Origin: Echinostoma caproni
Lineage: Eukaryota; Platyhelminthes; Trematoda; Plagiorchiida; Echinostomatidae
Length of the DNA stretch: 64,000 nt
Direction: 5' to 3'
NCBI GenBank assembly: GCA_900618425.1
Contig: UZAN01039648.1
Location: forward strand, 1 to 64,000
Shown here: positions 24,440 to 35,698 of the stretch, in pieces
Layout of the letters: every line of letters begins with the position of its first letter
Numbering within the stretch: the stretch's first letter is position 1
Notes under the pieces: model-generated
Told to the model about the DNA's origin: nothing
Databases searched by the model: none
What the model saw: the letters and a program-made list of their open reading frames with translations, nothing else
Program-made: the position numbers and the translations under genes

Positions 24440-25640
24440 AATGTGTAAGTGATTTGTCAAGTTTTACCTTTGAAGCATCAATCGTCGTGGCACAAACGAC
24501 ATGAGATGGTAAGGAATTCCAAATAGGGCACACTTTGACGGCGAAGGAGTGATGTCAACAGTTCAGTCGAACTTTGTGGACCAGTAACTTGAACGGATGT
24601 CCCCGTAGCTGAACGCTTGAGGACAACGGCAAAAGTGGGTGACAAGGGTGGTTGCGGCTGTGCAATATTTGGTACACTAAAATAAAGTATCCTCGTATCA
24701 CACGACACTGAGCAGAGTGTAGACCCAATGACTACAGTTTCCCTATGCTTGAATCATAATAGAGTCCTGTTATCATCTTCGTGGCGAGCCTTTGTGAACA
24801 CGTTTAAATAGACCGAAATGGTTGAGTGCTGTTAATGATGCCCTGGCACAGTTAATAGAACAGCTAAGTTATTTGTGAACTATGATACCCAAGTCCTTCT
24901 CTGTTGATGCACGCGGCAGTATTTTGTTTCCGAGAAAATAAGAAAACCACCCACTTTCTGTCACTGTCTTTTGAATTTTAACGTCATCTGCAAACGTGTT
25001 TGTGGTCCTAGGAAATTCGGTAAGTCGTCTATGAACAAGAGAATATAATGCGGAGCAAGCACAAAACCCTGGGGGAACCCGCGGACAGTGAATTGGCGAT
25101 TCGAACCGGCATGGTCACCCAATCAGGTGCGAGGTCTCTGATACCATAACTGTACAGTTTACGGAACAGTATGTCGTGGTTTACTCGATCAAACGATTTG
25201 GATAAGTCCAGGTAAACTACATCAACTGGATCGCCTTTGTCTACTGCCTTTGTACATTCATCACGGGCCAGGAGCAGATTGGTAGTACATGATTTCTTTT
25301 GACAGAATCCAAGCTGAGCAGAAGAGAAAAGGGTTGTATTCCTCTAATTGTTCCATCAAGAAATCCACCACGATGGATTTCATGACTTTGGCTAGAACGG
25401 GTAGGAGTGTCACCGGGCGGTAGTTGGCGGGATCATTACGGCAGCTGCCTTGGTAAATTTGAGAAGTTATATCTTTTCACGACTGGGGCAGTGCGGTTGC
25501 GTCAAACGTCCTCTGGAAAAGAAAAGCTAGCGGCTCAGATATGTTGTGCTCCGCTGACACAATAAGCGGTTGGGTATGTAGATTATCTGCAACTGGAACC
25601 GAATACTTACGTAGACATCAAACGTGAAGAAAGCCAGTGG
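24440..25640 (-). mobile_element. Degenerate CR1-type LINE, minus strand
   Basis: Read on the minus strand from 25640 downward: DPANYRPVTLLPVLAKVM (about 25380-25435), then LGFCQKKSCTTNLLLARDE, the catalytic block VYLDLSKSFDRVNHD (about 25175-25220), the FADDVKIQK box (about 24970-24995, both Asp retained), and C-terminal ITGLYYDSS, LRGHPFKLL and VCPIWNSLPSHVV. This is the normal order of reverse transcriptase in CR1 elements. The frame is broken by several shifts and stops. An endonuclease domain was not found, so it is 5-prime truncated. Confidence 0.82.
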
Positions 25641-27123
25641 TGGAGTTGGAAGAAAGAGTATCCGACGAGGCAGCCGCAGTCTCACGTTGTTGGGTGGTTC
25701 TGAAGACTTGGGCTTATTGATTTTTCAGAATCTCAGTTGCTGTAGAACTTCCCAAGGCAGCTGAGTGCGGGTATCCCATACTTTACCTTCCACTAAATAT
25801 TGATATGTTTGTGTAGTAGCGACGGGTTGGAAATAAACTTCCGTGAGAGATGATGAATGACCCAGTAAACTGAAGGAAAAATCCGATTCCATTGATCACT
25901 GAGCACTGAATTCTGTTTTACAACAATACCGAATAACCTAGAGAAAATGATGATTACGCTGGTAGCGACGATACATGGCCGAACCTTTGGTTTAGAATAT
26001 TATCGATTATGGGGAGGACTGGTGAATAAGCCAATGGTGGCGTTTTCGCGGGGTGAAATGAATTTATTTAAAGAAGAGGTCTTATAGGATCAATTCTGTC
26101 TAAACTTGATCAATGGATCATTCATTTTGATCAGCCTTTTCATACGGACGGATGCATCACTGTTCTCTTATTTGCCCTTCTAAATTACCGGTACGTTATC
26201 AATTGTATACACCTCATCGAATAACGTCTACGAATCTGTTCTCGACAACGTTTGCACACACAGTTGCACCATTAACCTGTTTACTGCTACATGGCGTCCT
26301 CTATATTGCAGCGCTCACTTGTCTAATCGATCCGTGCTCGTGTATGATTGGCTCTGGCACCAGCACACACGCACGGACAAACCCGCACACGCTTGCTCAT
26401 GCACTAACTATATGGCGTTCACTAAGAGCTGACGTTTGTATTCACCGCAGTTTGATTACTTCTTGGCAAATAAATTTCCACAGTTGACTATTACAGATGC
26501 TCACAGTCCGAATTTGGGTATTTATTGAACTGGATGGTGCGGCAGTTCCAAAAGTTGCAAAAGGCAATATTGCGATCTGTAGTTCAGTACTATTTTATAT
26601 GAGAAACCCATTAGTTGAAAGCCACAGTCTTCTGTGTTATTCACGCCATGTGGTTCGTCGTAGCCTGTGGAGTCAACAATACTCCGACAGGAACACTGAT
26701 AAAGCACGCATTTCTGGAGAAAGTAATGAAACGATCGATAAATTACAATTAATTTTGCTATTAGTCCCGATAGCCAGATAAGTGTGTAAGCCTCTTATTT
26801 ACTGCGTGTATTTTCACTAAATCCAACGGAACCAACAAATCGCCTTCGAGAGAAAGACGATTTCATACTGCACAGAGTAAACCCTCGTTTTGCACGCAGT
26901 CCTCTAGACTAAATATTTTATTCCATCATGTGAGATGAACGAGTATAAACTGATCAGATAAGCTTTAAACGTTTGTTGATTTATTGGAATGAACAGAATG
27001 TACATGAATTGAGATGAATAATGAAGCAGATTTGAGAAAAAATCAGGTTTAATCGAATATTAGGCATGGACATCAACAGACGTATTTATATAGTAATTTC
27101 CGCAATGTTTGTTTTATTTAGTC
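25641..27123. other. Unassigned intergenic sequence
   Basis: A 111-codon plus frame (26152-26487) is Thr-, Leu- and His-rich and G+C-richer than its flanks. No family; it may be repeat-derived. Confidence 0.4.
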
Positions 27124-27434
27124 TTAGGTACATGTAAACTTCATGCCCCGTTCATTCAAACTGTGTTTATTCCCTGAAAACCTCACGGAACAGCTGTTTT
27201 CTAGTTTCTGGAACTCTTGGGTGGCCAACATCTGTTGTGCTGGAATCGAAACGCAATTTATGAATTCTGAGTCAGGGACCATCTCACTGTTCGCTGAATC
27301 AAATTTGGTTCTCATCAGAGAAGGTTCACAACGATGAAAACCTCGGAATTTCGATAAACCTAATGTACGCAGACGCGCGAAAACATCTTCATGAATAGAC
27401 ATGGAAAGCACACTTGGGAAGTTACTGGCGTTTG
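27124..27434 (-). CDS. Gene model A, terminal exon (candidate)
   Basis: A clear acceptor, TTTTGTGAATTTCAG, precedes 103 codons that run without interruption to a TAA at 27124. An AATAAA follows within about ten bases of the stop, as expected for a terminal exon with a short 3-prime UTR, though that is unusually close for cleavage. The peptide includes HEDVFARLRTLGLSKFRGF and PDSEFINCVSIPAQQML and is mostly hydrophilic. It enters with 2 nt, compatible with the preceding exon. No family was recognised. The putative intron upstream (27435-34811) contains Penelope-like fragments. Confidence 0.45.
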
Positions 27435-28261
27435 CTGAAATTCACAAAACAAACATTTCAGTGGCAACTGTCTGATTTAAAACAATTCACCTTATTGTAT
27501 AAACCCATTGCACAACAACAATAATTTAGCTTTCAAATACCTCAATAAGCTTTCCACGTGAGAAGTTCAAAAATTTGAATTACTTCGGTTTCAGAAAAGA
27601 AGAAAAAGGCATAGAAAAATGACCGAAAGAAACATAATATGCTCCATGGGAAATCGAATGTGTTTAGCTATACTTCCCTTTTCCAGGAATAAGTGTTTTC
27701 GTCCTCAGTTCAACCTAATCACTTTCAAGTGGCACTGAAAAAATTCACTTTCAAGTGGTTGTTTATTTCGCCAGCGTCATTTCTATTCACATTCCCATCA
27801 TAACATTATTCGGACACCTCACACTGCTGCATTTTGTTTCTAGCCTACTGGAAACGAATTTCAGTGCATTCCTCGATGGTTAGAAATAGGGAAAATAGGT
27901 TGCTTACATTGTTACTTTTGCCGGCATGCATGCAGTATTAATGAGTGAACGAATAATTTCTTAGTAAACGGTGGAAAACAAACTGCCGTGCATCAGCTCA
28001 TCCGGCACCATCTATCAAATAATTTGTTTAGGTTTCAACGCCTTTAGGAAAAACAAAAATACGGCGAACAAGCTTGTTTTTGAGTGCGGTATCTACTCGC
28101 CAATTACAGCACATCATATAACTCAGGGAAGTAACACGGGAGACAGCAAGTCAGCGTTCTAGTATGTGCAAATGGGAGTTGAGGAGTAGGGCGGTTGGGA
28201 GGAATATTTCAACTATGACCGCATNGTGAATATTTGGCTGAAACGTTAGTTGGGGCAATTG

Positions 28262-28643
28262 TGACACATGGCCATGGGATGGAAAGATATTTAACGAATT
28301 GTTTGGGCGCACATAGTGCTGATTTGTTTATTCTAATTTATATTGCCTCTACTGTAGATAACAATCGGACTTTCACATCCCTAGACCGACAATCCGTCAG
28401 TAAATAAATTGGACGGAACGATATCCGCACATCTACGGTGTGATTCGTCTCGGCCAGATGTACAGCAACCGCACTCACACTTTCCCTTATCGGTCCCCGA
28501 CTGAGCCCAGCTGGGTAGTGTTCGCTCATTCGATGGGCCAGGCGTCTGATGGTGCGACCCAGGTAACTTGCGCCACAGGGGCAAGTAAAATGATAGACAC
28601 AAATAGACGTCACCTGTATTGCTAGTCTACTCTTCATTTGCAA
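28262..28643 (-). mobile_element. Penelope-like element fragment: GIY-YIG endonuclease domain
   Basis: Minus-strand 101-codon frame reading SICVYHFTCPCGASYLGRTI, then RMSEHYPAGL and AVHLAETNHTVDV, the GIY-YIG endonuclease that ends Penelope-like reverse transcriptases. Here the motif appears as VYHF followed by SYLGRT. After one stop the frame continues with ALCAPKQFVKYLSIPWP, the usual C-terminal extension. The reverse-transcriptase part is not attached on this strand. Confidence 0.82.
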
Positions 28644-28679
28644 TGGGAGAACGGATTTGCAAGAGTAGAAATTGTGCCG

Positions 28680-28960
28680 TTTCGTTAATAATTAAATACT
28701 TTTCACAATACTCCTCAGTGGTTTCTCTTATTGTCTTCGCAAGAGTATCACTTCTTTTTCACTGTTGGGATTATCACCAATCACGCGATCTCCCTTCTTC
28801 CCTTTCAACATCTCAGCTTCCATTTTAAAAATACTAAAACCCTGATTTGACTGTCCCCCGTGTTATTTCCGAGTTATATAATTGTACTGATAATTAGTCA
28901 GTAGATAAAGCACTGAAATCAACCTTCTTTGCCACATATCGGTTTTGGGAAAGTTGTAAT
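28680..28960 (+). mobile_element. Penelope-like element 3-prime tail, opposite orientation
   Basis: Plus-strand sequence aligns by eye with the 3-prime end of the 57-kb Penelope-like copy: 16 shared bases (GATTATCACCAATCAC, at 28768), followed by shared blocks such as GATAAAG-TGAAA about 140 bases later. It lies next to, and inverted relative to, the minus-strand endonuclease at 28262-28643. Confidence 0.6.
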
Positions 28961-29829
28961 ATGTAGCCGTTCTGGGGCCATTTGAAACCGGCTATTTGAT
29001 AAGAAGACGTAAATCTCAGCGTGATTTGCAGAGCCCGTAAACTCTTGAACTAGTGTTTGGTCCCGCCATTTGCACAGCAACTACCATCCCCGGGTAAAAG
29101 TTATCTTACGGTTCCTAAAACCGCTTGGAACAGACATTTCATGTGATTGGGCGTTAACTGGTCACAAACCCCTAATGACAGTGATTTGTAACATGTCCAG
29201 TTGATGTGGATTAGCGATTCGTCATTCCACCCGGATTATCTCTTTTATGCATTAACCGGAGCACACATAATTATAATACATAAATGAGTCCAGGGACCCT
29301 TCGTTTAACTTTACTTCGCTTTTTATTTCACGTTTCTTTTGCTTCCGATTTCCACCATTTGTTTGTATTGACCGCCTCTATGGAAATTAGTAGCTATAGC
29401 TGAGTAGAGAAAAAAGTAGGTGTACTTTGCACAATTCTTATCCAGATGCTTTTCACCACATAACATTAGGTGCATATTATGTATGCAGCTTATGTAATAC
29501 CAATGCTCAAAACAAATCGATAAAAAAGTCGTTGATTAGTTTATGGTTTTTACCAAGGTAACGTTCAGTTGACGAATAACTCCTTCCGCTTACATGAAAC
29601 AGCCTTGAATGGTTAATAAATCCTTCAGTTAAGTAGTACTCGTAAGAAATTTGAGACGGTTCCATCTAGGTTTGGTAAATTATATTCGTTGCTGCACGTT
29701 TGAAGTTTGAATGCGCTGGCTTCCATTCTATTTGGGTGTGGATGGTGAGTTCATCGCGATGCCACTCAAACCTCACAGAAGCCAAATGAGGCAGCTCTAC
29801 GGTTGGCAAAGTTACACACACTCCGAATG

Positions 29830-30640
29830 CCCTTAGGACCCATTTAATCAATGACGAACTGGTATCAGAACAAGCTGACCAAGTGGTTGGTCAGCTAACT
29901 AAAGCCAATACACTGGTGAGCTACACTATTAAAGGTAGTCTCCTGTTAGCTGGTTTCTCCACATCATGGATGTGACATCACTGTTCCCCCAACGCATTGT
30001 TACACAAAACGTTCGGTTTCATTCATGAATATGTCTATCAAGAAATTGTCATTGTGAATATTCCAGTGACATAACTAAAGCGTCTAATCCTGAGATGTAT
30101 TGACAATGTTTTGAACTGGAAGGTAGCTATTATTGCCAGGTTGACGGCGTTGCCATGGGAAAGTTCACGAAAACCCCTTAGGACAAGCATTCAGAATAAC
30201 CTCATCAATATCATCAATAAAACGTAGCTCTATGGAAGACATGTTGAATATGTTTTTGTTCTCAGCAACTCTGAACAGGACTCTATCTCTCTCTCACAAA
30301 GACCTAATAAAGTCTGCCAAAATATGAATCTTTCCATCGGTCATGAACGTGACAACAGCTTCGTATTTCTGGATATGTTGATAACTATATGTCAAGAGGG
30401 TGTCGTGCGCCAATCTAACTAACGTAAACATACATGGTCGGGCCAGTACACACACATTACCAGCTTTTTACCACTCAGTTACAAACGTGGATACGTAAGA
30501 ACAATGTACGACAGAGCCCGTAGATTGTGTACACCCGAGACGCTAACACACGAAACAGATTTGCCAAACAATGGCTACCCAAAGGTGTTAGTAAAAAGAC
30601 ATTGCACTGGACACGTACCAACAACAGACAATATCCGTGC
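29830..30640 (+). mobile_element. Penelope-like element fragment: reverse transcriptase core
   Basis: The motif A region is MDVTSLFPQR (29967-), then CQVDGVAMGKF (about 30140), and from 30225 a frame open except for two stops: LYGRHVEYVFVLSNSEQD (the catalytic YVDD degraded to HVEY), NMNLSIGHERDNSFVFLDML, HTWSGQYTHITSFLPLSYKR and RTMYDRARRLCTPETL. The order and spacing are those of Penelope-like reverse transcriptases. The C-terminal endonuclease is missing; homology fades near 30640. It is a dead copy. Confidence 0.82.
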
Positions 30641-31248
30641 TAAAATTTGAGGTTTTGTTGCAGCTATCATTCAAGGCTAATGATACAGCCGAGCTGTCTA
30701 CAAGTCGCCTCAATTCGGCAATCAAACATACCAAACATACCAACCAATCATACCACGCCGCAGACCCCACCTTACTTCACACATGCCGACGTATACCCCT
30801 ACCCCCAGGTCAAGCAACTCTTACCAGTTCATGCAAAGTCACAGCTCACGTCTGCGTGCTCAGCGACCTATCTAAGTTGAGATAAATTGCTACTTCGACT
30901 GAGTGTGACTGTAGGTGTCCCACGATGGATGGAAATTTGCCCATCAATGGAAAGCAGGTCAAATGTCAATGTCAGACTAGCTCCTGACATTAAAAAAATT
31001 AACTCAAAGCAAACTAGCAATTGTGTTGACGTAAAGTTTTGCTTTAACTTTTTGTGTTTTGATGAATCTCATTGGCACAAATGTAGATGTGTACCACCAT
31101 AATGAAATAGTAAGTAACAAAAACGTTTCTTGGAGAGGGCACCTTGCGAATATCCCGGAAATGCCTGATTGAAAAACAGCACTATGTAGTAACGTACAGT
31201 TTTCTTCCCTGTTTATCGTGCACTGACCTGACACAGTGGGCAACAGAA

Positions 31249-31281
31249 GTATTAGTAGTAGCAGTAGTAGTATTAGTAGTG
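31249..31281. repeat. AGT/AGC trinucleotide microsatellite
   Basis: Imperfect run of AGT units with ATT and AGC variants, 33 bases. Confidence 0.9.
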
Positions 31282-31795
31282 TTGCAAGAAACGACTCACA
31301 TATAAGTACTGATTTATTTCAACGAATAAAAATCAGCAAGACCACCGAGGGCAATTTGCGCGTCTCAAAGATTAACTATCGACTGCTACATTAATTACCC
31401 ATCTTAAGGACAGGAACTGTGATACCATGTTTCTGATGAGATTTACTGTGCTATGTATGTTACTGATGTTCCATTTGTGATGCTTGATAAAGGATCATCC
31501 TAGACCAGCACCGTCCCTTAGACTCATAACCGTTTATTGCCAATAACGGTCAGGATGTGGTTAAATTGTCATTCATATATCAAAATATCTCATTTGAAAC
31601 AAGTTTGCGGAATTTCCGCCAGTACAACAGGTTTGTAATGAAGTGGTAAACTATTAGGTGCGCATTCTTGTGCTCACCGTACCAAACCGCAGCCGTTTGC
31701 TCCGGCAGGTCGTGTTCATTTTTGGTCGTTGAAAGAAACTGCTGATCGCGTTATTTTGCGTACTACTCACAACTGAGTAGTATCTCCCAACATTC

Positions 31796-31828
31796 GTAGT
31801 AGTAGTAGTTGTTGTTGTTGTTGTTGTC
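31796..31828. repeat. GTA-GTT compound microsatellite
   Basis: About four GTA units followed by six GTT units; read on the minus strand it gives the poly-threonine of a spurious frame. Confidence 0.9.
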
Positions 31829-32789
31829 AACATAACCATTCTCGCTAGCAGGAGAGTGACATCAGCACATTGGCTGACTGCGATTTTACCTTGTGGAATT
31901 CACTCCCAGTAATCCGTCGGTTGGTTACAAACGAGAAGTGTGTTTGCCTTCTGAGAACATTATTCTCGTATCGCCCTTAAGAACAAGATTCCCGATATTC
32001 CGGCAATTTGCGCACTCTCAAATTATTTGTAGCTTACTTATTTGATTTATCAACACTCCCCAAGTTCAGAGATTGAATTGGCAGACACAAGTTGTAGTTT
32101 AGCTTGGTTGCCCACAAACTAACTTGCCAGTCAATGACGGCAAACAAAGATCACTCCGCAGCGATGGTTATTGGCAATGACATTGTGCACCTCCCGAGAT
32201 CATTTTCTATCTTATGGGAGCCGTATAATTTCGCTTGGTGCTTACTATTTCGATCTGTCTTAATTTGGATGAAGCTTGAAATAGTCCTAGTTGACTGCAG
32301 CTATTTATGAAGATATAGTTCATCCTTCTGTTAGAACTATTTTTACCAAGAATTTTAGTTGATTTAGTGTCCAGTTCATTTCATACATGTACTAATCATT
32401 TTTTGAAACCATATCCTAGTTGGATATTTTAAAATTGTCCCACAGTTACTTCAAATCGTCATTCTTCCCTTGTGAAAGCGGTTGAAAGCTGTCCGAAATT
32501 CTAAACTGGAATGCATGAATTTTCCCGTCCAATCGGATATTGGATATTACAAGATTCATAACATGTTGCTGCCAAGTTTGTGAATTTTACACACCAACGG
32601 TTGTCTTTTGCCGCATGGCATACGCAAAGGCACAGTTCCATTTGACATATCATATCTATTACTCTAAATGGAGCTTGGTAAACGAATGCCACTGTGATTA
32701 GCGAATAATTCCGCTTTAAATATAAATATATACATAAACGAGTACACGGATACATGTATAAAAAACGATAACTGCCAAATAAAGAAACT

Positions 32790-32962
32790 TTTTACTTTTT
32801 CCGATGTATTCCGCATAGAAATGTTTAGTCAACCTCCAGGAAGAGGGCCATGGCCAAGAAATGACTGCCGGGAAAAATACAATAACAGGAAAGGAAGGAA
32901 GGTGGAGCGGTTTGAACTCTTGAAACTCTGATGAGCTTGAACACTTCACCATCACCGATCAA
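32790..32962 (-). repeat. tRNA-derived SINE, family 2 (diverged)
   Basis: On the minus strand, GAGTTCAAACCGCTCCACC and, further on, GGCCATGGCCCTCTTCCTGG align with the B box and body of the copy at 6238-6412, with many changes. Confidence 0.5.
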
Positions 32963-34811
32963 GTGATAATGATCATATCGTCACATAGAACGGGGCCACG
33001 ATTACACAATCATAGGTAAAAGTAGAAAGCCTATGACAACATTTGGCCCTTAAACTCTGAAAGGTTTGCATCTCAGTGTATATTTTCTTCTCAAGATACC
33101 CCCCCCCACAAATAAAATGAATGAAATATTCCAGGATTGCCAAGGCAACAATATCCCAATAATTGTTACTGCTGATTGATTAACTGCGACCATTTCGTAT
33201 CCGTTTAAAGTTTTCCGTGGTTCATGATAAACTCCAGTTCCGCTGAGTACGTCAAAATGCCGGACACTTACAGGAAGTTTATAAACATTGGGACTTAGAT
33301 CAAAACGGCTTTCTGTAATAAATCATCATCGCATGAGTTAAGTCATCTGGGATGAATTCTTTTCCTGTTAAACGCTATCATTTATGTTCTGAATATGAAC
33401 ATTTAATTCCATGATTATCCCAGAAGTGTTCCTTCAATTAAATGTCAAATACATCAGCACAGCTAATTCTGTGAACGTTGATGGCAGTTCAATTCTCATG
33501 ACCCACCAGTGGGGGAGCGAGCGAGGGTTTCAGTCCATTCGGATCACAGCGGGGCTGGTTTGCTGCTTGTTTCCTCCGAGCGTTCCCGTCTGCTAATATA
33601 CAAATTCACTTGTATAGATCCGTGAAATCTCTACCAAAATTTATTTAAATCGTTAACAGAGAAAAATATAAAATTGTTCATTACATGTAGATATAAGTTT
33701 TAAAAACTACCCGAACTGGAGCACAAAAGTAGTCTTCGCTTTGGTATTACTCAGAAATAGGATGTTTTGTTTTTCAAAAACAAAAATCTGAATGTAAACT
33801 CCACGTTTATTTTTTTCCTATTTTTGTTAACTGTTAAAAGCTCAAGATATATTTGAGGCCCAAATGATGTGATGGACAAATAAAAGCGCTGGACTGCAGT
33901 TTCATTAATATGCAACCTGTAAACAATTCTTCATCTTCGGTAATACATCGAGACTCGAACAATGAACGTTTGGTACCAGAGTTGCAGACCCACCCTTGAG
34001 CTAAACAACCTGCAACCAACAGATTAGCAAATTGTTATTTTGATGAAATACGTTCATAGCTGAAAACCCAAACGGCACATGGGCAAGACATATTCAGGCC
34101 TTGTATAAGTGAACTCCAGGAGTTTCAAACTAAGAAAAAAACGAAACAGTGCCATTTTACCATTAGCTTTCGAAACGTCCGTCTACTGGAACGTCACATG
34201 AGACGCGTGTTAGAAAAATGCACCAATCTGAAAAGAGGATGAATACAATTGACACAAACTAGTGGCCGCTCGGGATAACCAACTTCAGTTTCACGTGACC
34301 ATTGCATACGTTGTCCGCCTCACGTTCGAAAAAAGTGCGAAAATTGGACACTGCAGTGTGTCAACACGTATCACACCTGGTATTGTACCGGTATTGGGAG
34401 CATGTTGTCAAGTTAATAGTGGAACTTTGTCAAACAATGAGTTTCATATGCACAACCCTTGGTAAAACAGCTAACCACATGACTAGAATGTCCACATTTC
34501 TGTACAGAATGTGTGGAAATCCTGATTTTAAAGTAACTGTGGTGCATTGCACATAAGTCTGCGAAACTATCATCAGCCACCGGAGTAAAATGGAACTTGT
34601 AACTCGTCATACTAGAAGGAAAACAAATGGACTAAAGCAACCCAATGAGCCAAATCGGATGACCTACTAAGAAACGTGTGTTCGTTGCAGCGAACGCAGA
34701 AGACGGAACCCGGCCCGGCGACAGAATCAACAGCAGCTGCTCCATTTATCTTGGAACCGGTGCGAACCGTATTGCCTCCGGTGTCGGATTCCTTTACGCA
34801 AAAGCACTTAC
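32963..34811. other. Putative intron of model A
   Basis: Contains a possible SINE head and a G+C-rich patch at 33500-33595 in a 61-codon plus frame (33411-33596). No family recognised. Confidence 0.4.
33880..34020 (-). repeat. Possible SINE head
   Basis: The minus strand has an A-box-like TTGTTTAGCTCAAGGGTGGG and a B-box-like TTGTTCGAGTCTCG about 45 bases apart. Confidence 0.4.
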
Positions 34812-35000
34812 CTGTCGAAAGGACGTGATTAGCACTAGTCCGGGTGTGATTCGTACAAGTTGATCCAAACCCACTACTCCGTAACTGAAGGAGAACCAAG
34901 AGGAAGAGTTTAGCTGCTGAAATGTTTTCCGTCCAAATGGAGATTATTGCCCAACCTGTGGGTTCCACACGCCTTCGGTGACAGTCAACCTCACCGCATG
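34812..35000 (-). CDS. Gene model A, exon 4 (candidate internal exon)
   Basis: The exon ends at the strongest donor seen in the window, CGACAG|GTAAGTGC (34811). It begins after a pyrimidine-rich acceptor, GGGTTCTCCAG. In the chosen frame it enters with 2 nt and leaves with 1 nt, and reads CGEVDCHRRRVEPTGWAI and later AAKLFLLVLLQL, a short hydrophobic stretch that may be a membrane segment. It sits inside a 189-codon frame (34612-35181), most of which would be intron. An alternative exon 34812-34916 in another frame starts QLNSSSWFSFSYGVVGLDQL and uses the same donor. Which frame is real cannot be decided here. The local base composition is richer in G+C than its flanks. Confidence 0.4.
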
Positions 35001-35537
35001 CTGGAGAACCCAGGTTAGTTTGAGTGGCGCTGGTTTGTGAAGCGGATGAGGAAAACAATCCACTATCAAGCTTTCTCCCCGGAAAAAACTTCATTAGAAC
35101 GAGGATTCTAAAAATCACATAATGAACAGAGTGTACACTATTGGAATAATTTCGCTTTTGCAAGATAAATAGAGAATGCACTGATGTTCGTTATACAGGG
35201 AGTCCGTCAAACGAAAGACCCAAGGACAATAATTGACTGTTGCGAGTAGCCATTCATTCAAAATTGGTTTGGATGTCATCATGTTTCGACAGCAGCACTT
35301 AGCAGCTTGTCCTGTTCTACAACCTATCACAATAAAGGTCCGAATATAATGAAAAATTCTTGGAAACACCAGAAATTACTGCTACTGTCCTACAGTCTTT
35401 TTAGGAGAACAAGAATGAGGGACTACCAAAACTGCTCATAAGAGTTATGTAGAGTTCAGGATTAGCAGTTGTCCCTCCGCAGAATATTTCATCAACAAAA
35501 ACCGGATAACCACGGATTTAGTATTCCTTCCTGCTAC

Positions 35538-35698
35538 CGGTAGAATAAACCAAAACAAATGCCCTCCCAAAATTTATCTGGCCGTTCACGGAATGGTCGG
35601 TGAATTTATCTTTTGCACACCAACGAGTTGCTGCCTTGACATCAACTGCACCAATTTCCAAAGTTTCCCCAGTGTTTTTTATAAATGTAAATGCATTG
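35538..35698 (-). CDS. Gene model A, exon 3 (candidate internal exon)
   Basis: This is one of the most protein-like short frames in the window. It contains NTGETLEIGAVDVKAATRWC followed by FTDHSVNGQINFGRAFVLVY. The pattern of alternating polar and hydrophobic residues ending in aromatic-rich strands resembles an extracellular beta domain; a CUB-like end is possible but not established. The acceptor is AGTTTAG, entering with 1 nt. The proposed donor is CCG|GTAGCAG, leaving 1 nt. The same frame continues past the donor to a TAA at 35518-35520 and is then open again to about 35404. Confidence 0.42.

Larger units (their letters stand above)
30641..32789. other. Putative intron of model A with microsatellites
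   Basis: A CCAAACATA-type short repeat near 30728-30750 and the two trinucleotide arrays. No coding signal. Confidence 0.45.

Noticed and set aside
28440..28625. Plus-strand 61-codon frame
   Set aside because: Antisense of the Penelope-like GIY-YIG domain, which is clear on the minus strand.
31654..31839. Poly-threonine protein
   Set aside because: It is the minus-strand reading of the GTT/GTA microsatellite.
34700..35000. TGF-beta-like growth factor domain suggested by a Cys-x-Arg-Arg-Arg start and a Gly-Trp pair
   Set aside because: The remaining conserved cysteines and the Trp-Ile-Ile-Ala-Pro block are absent; the resemblance is too short.
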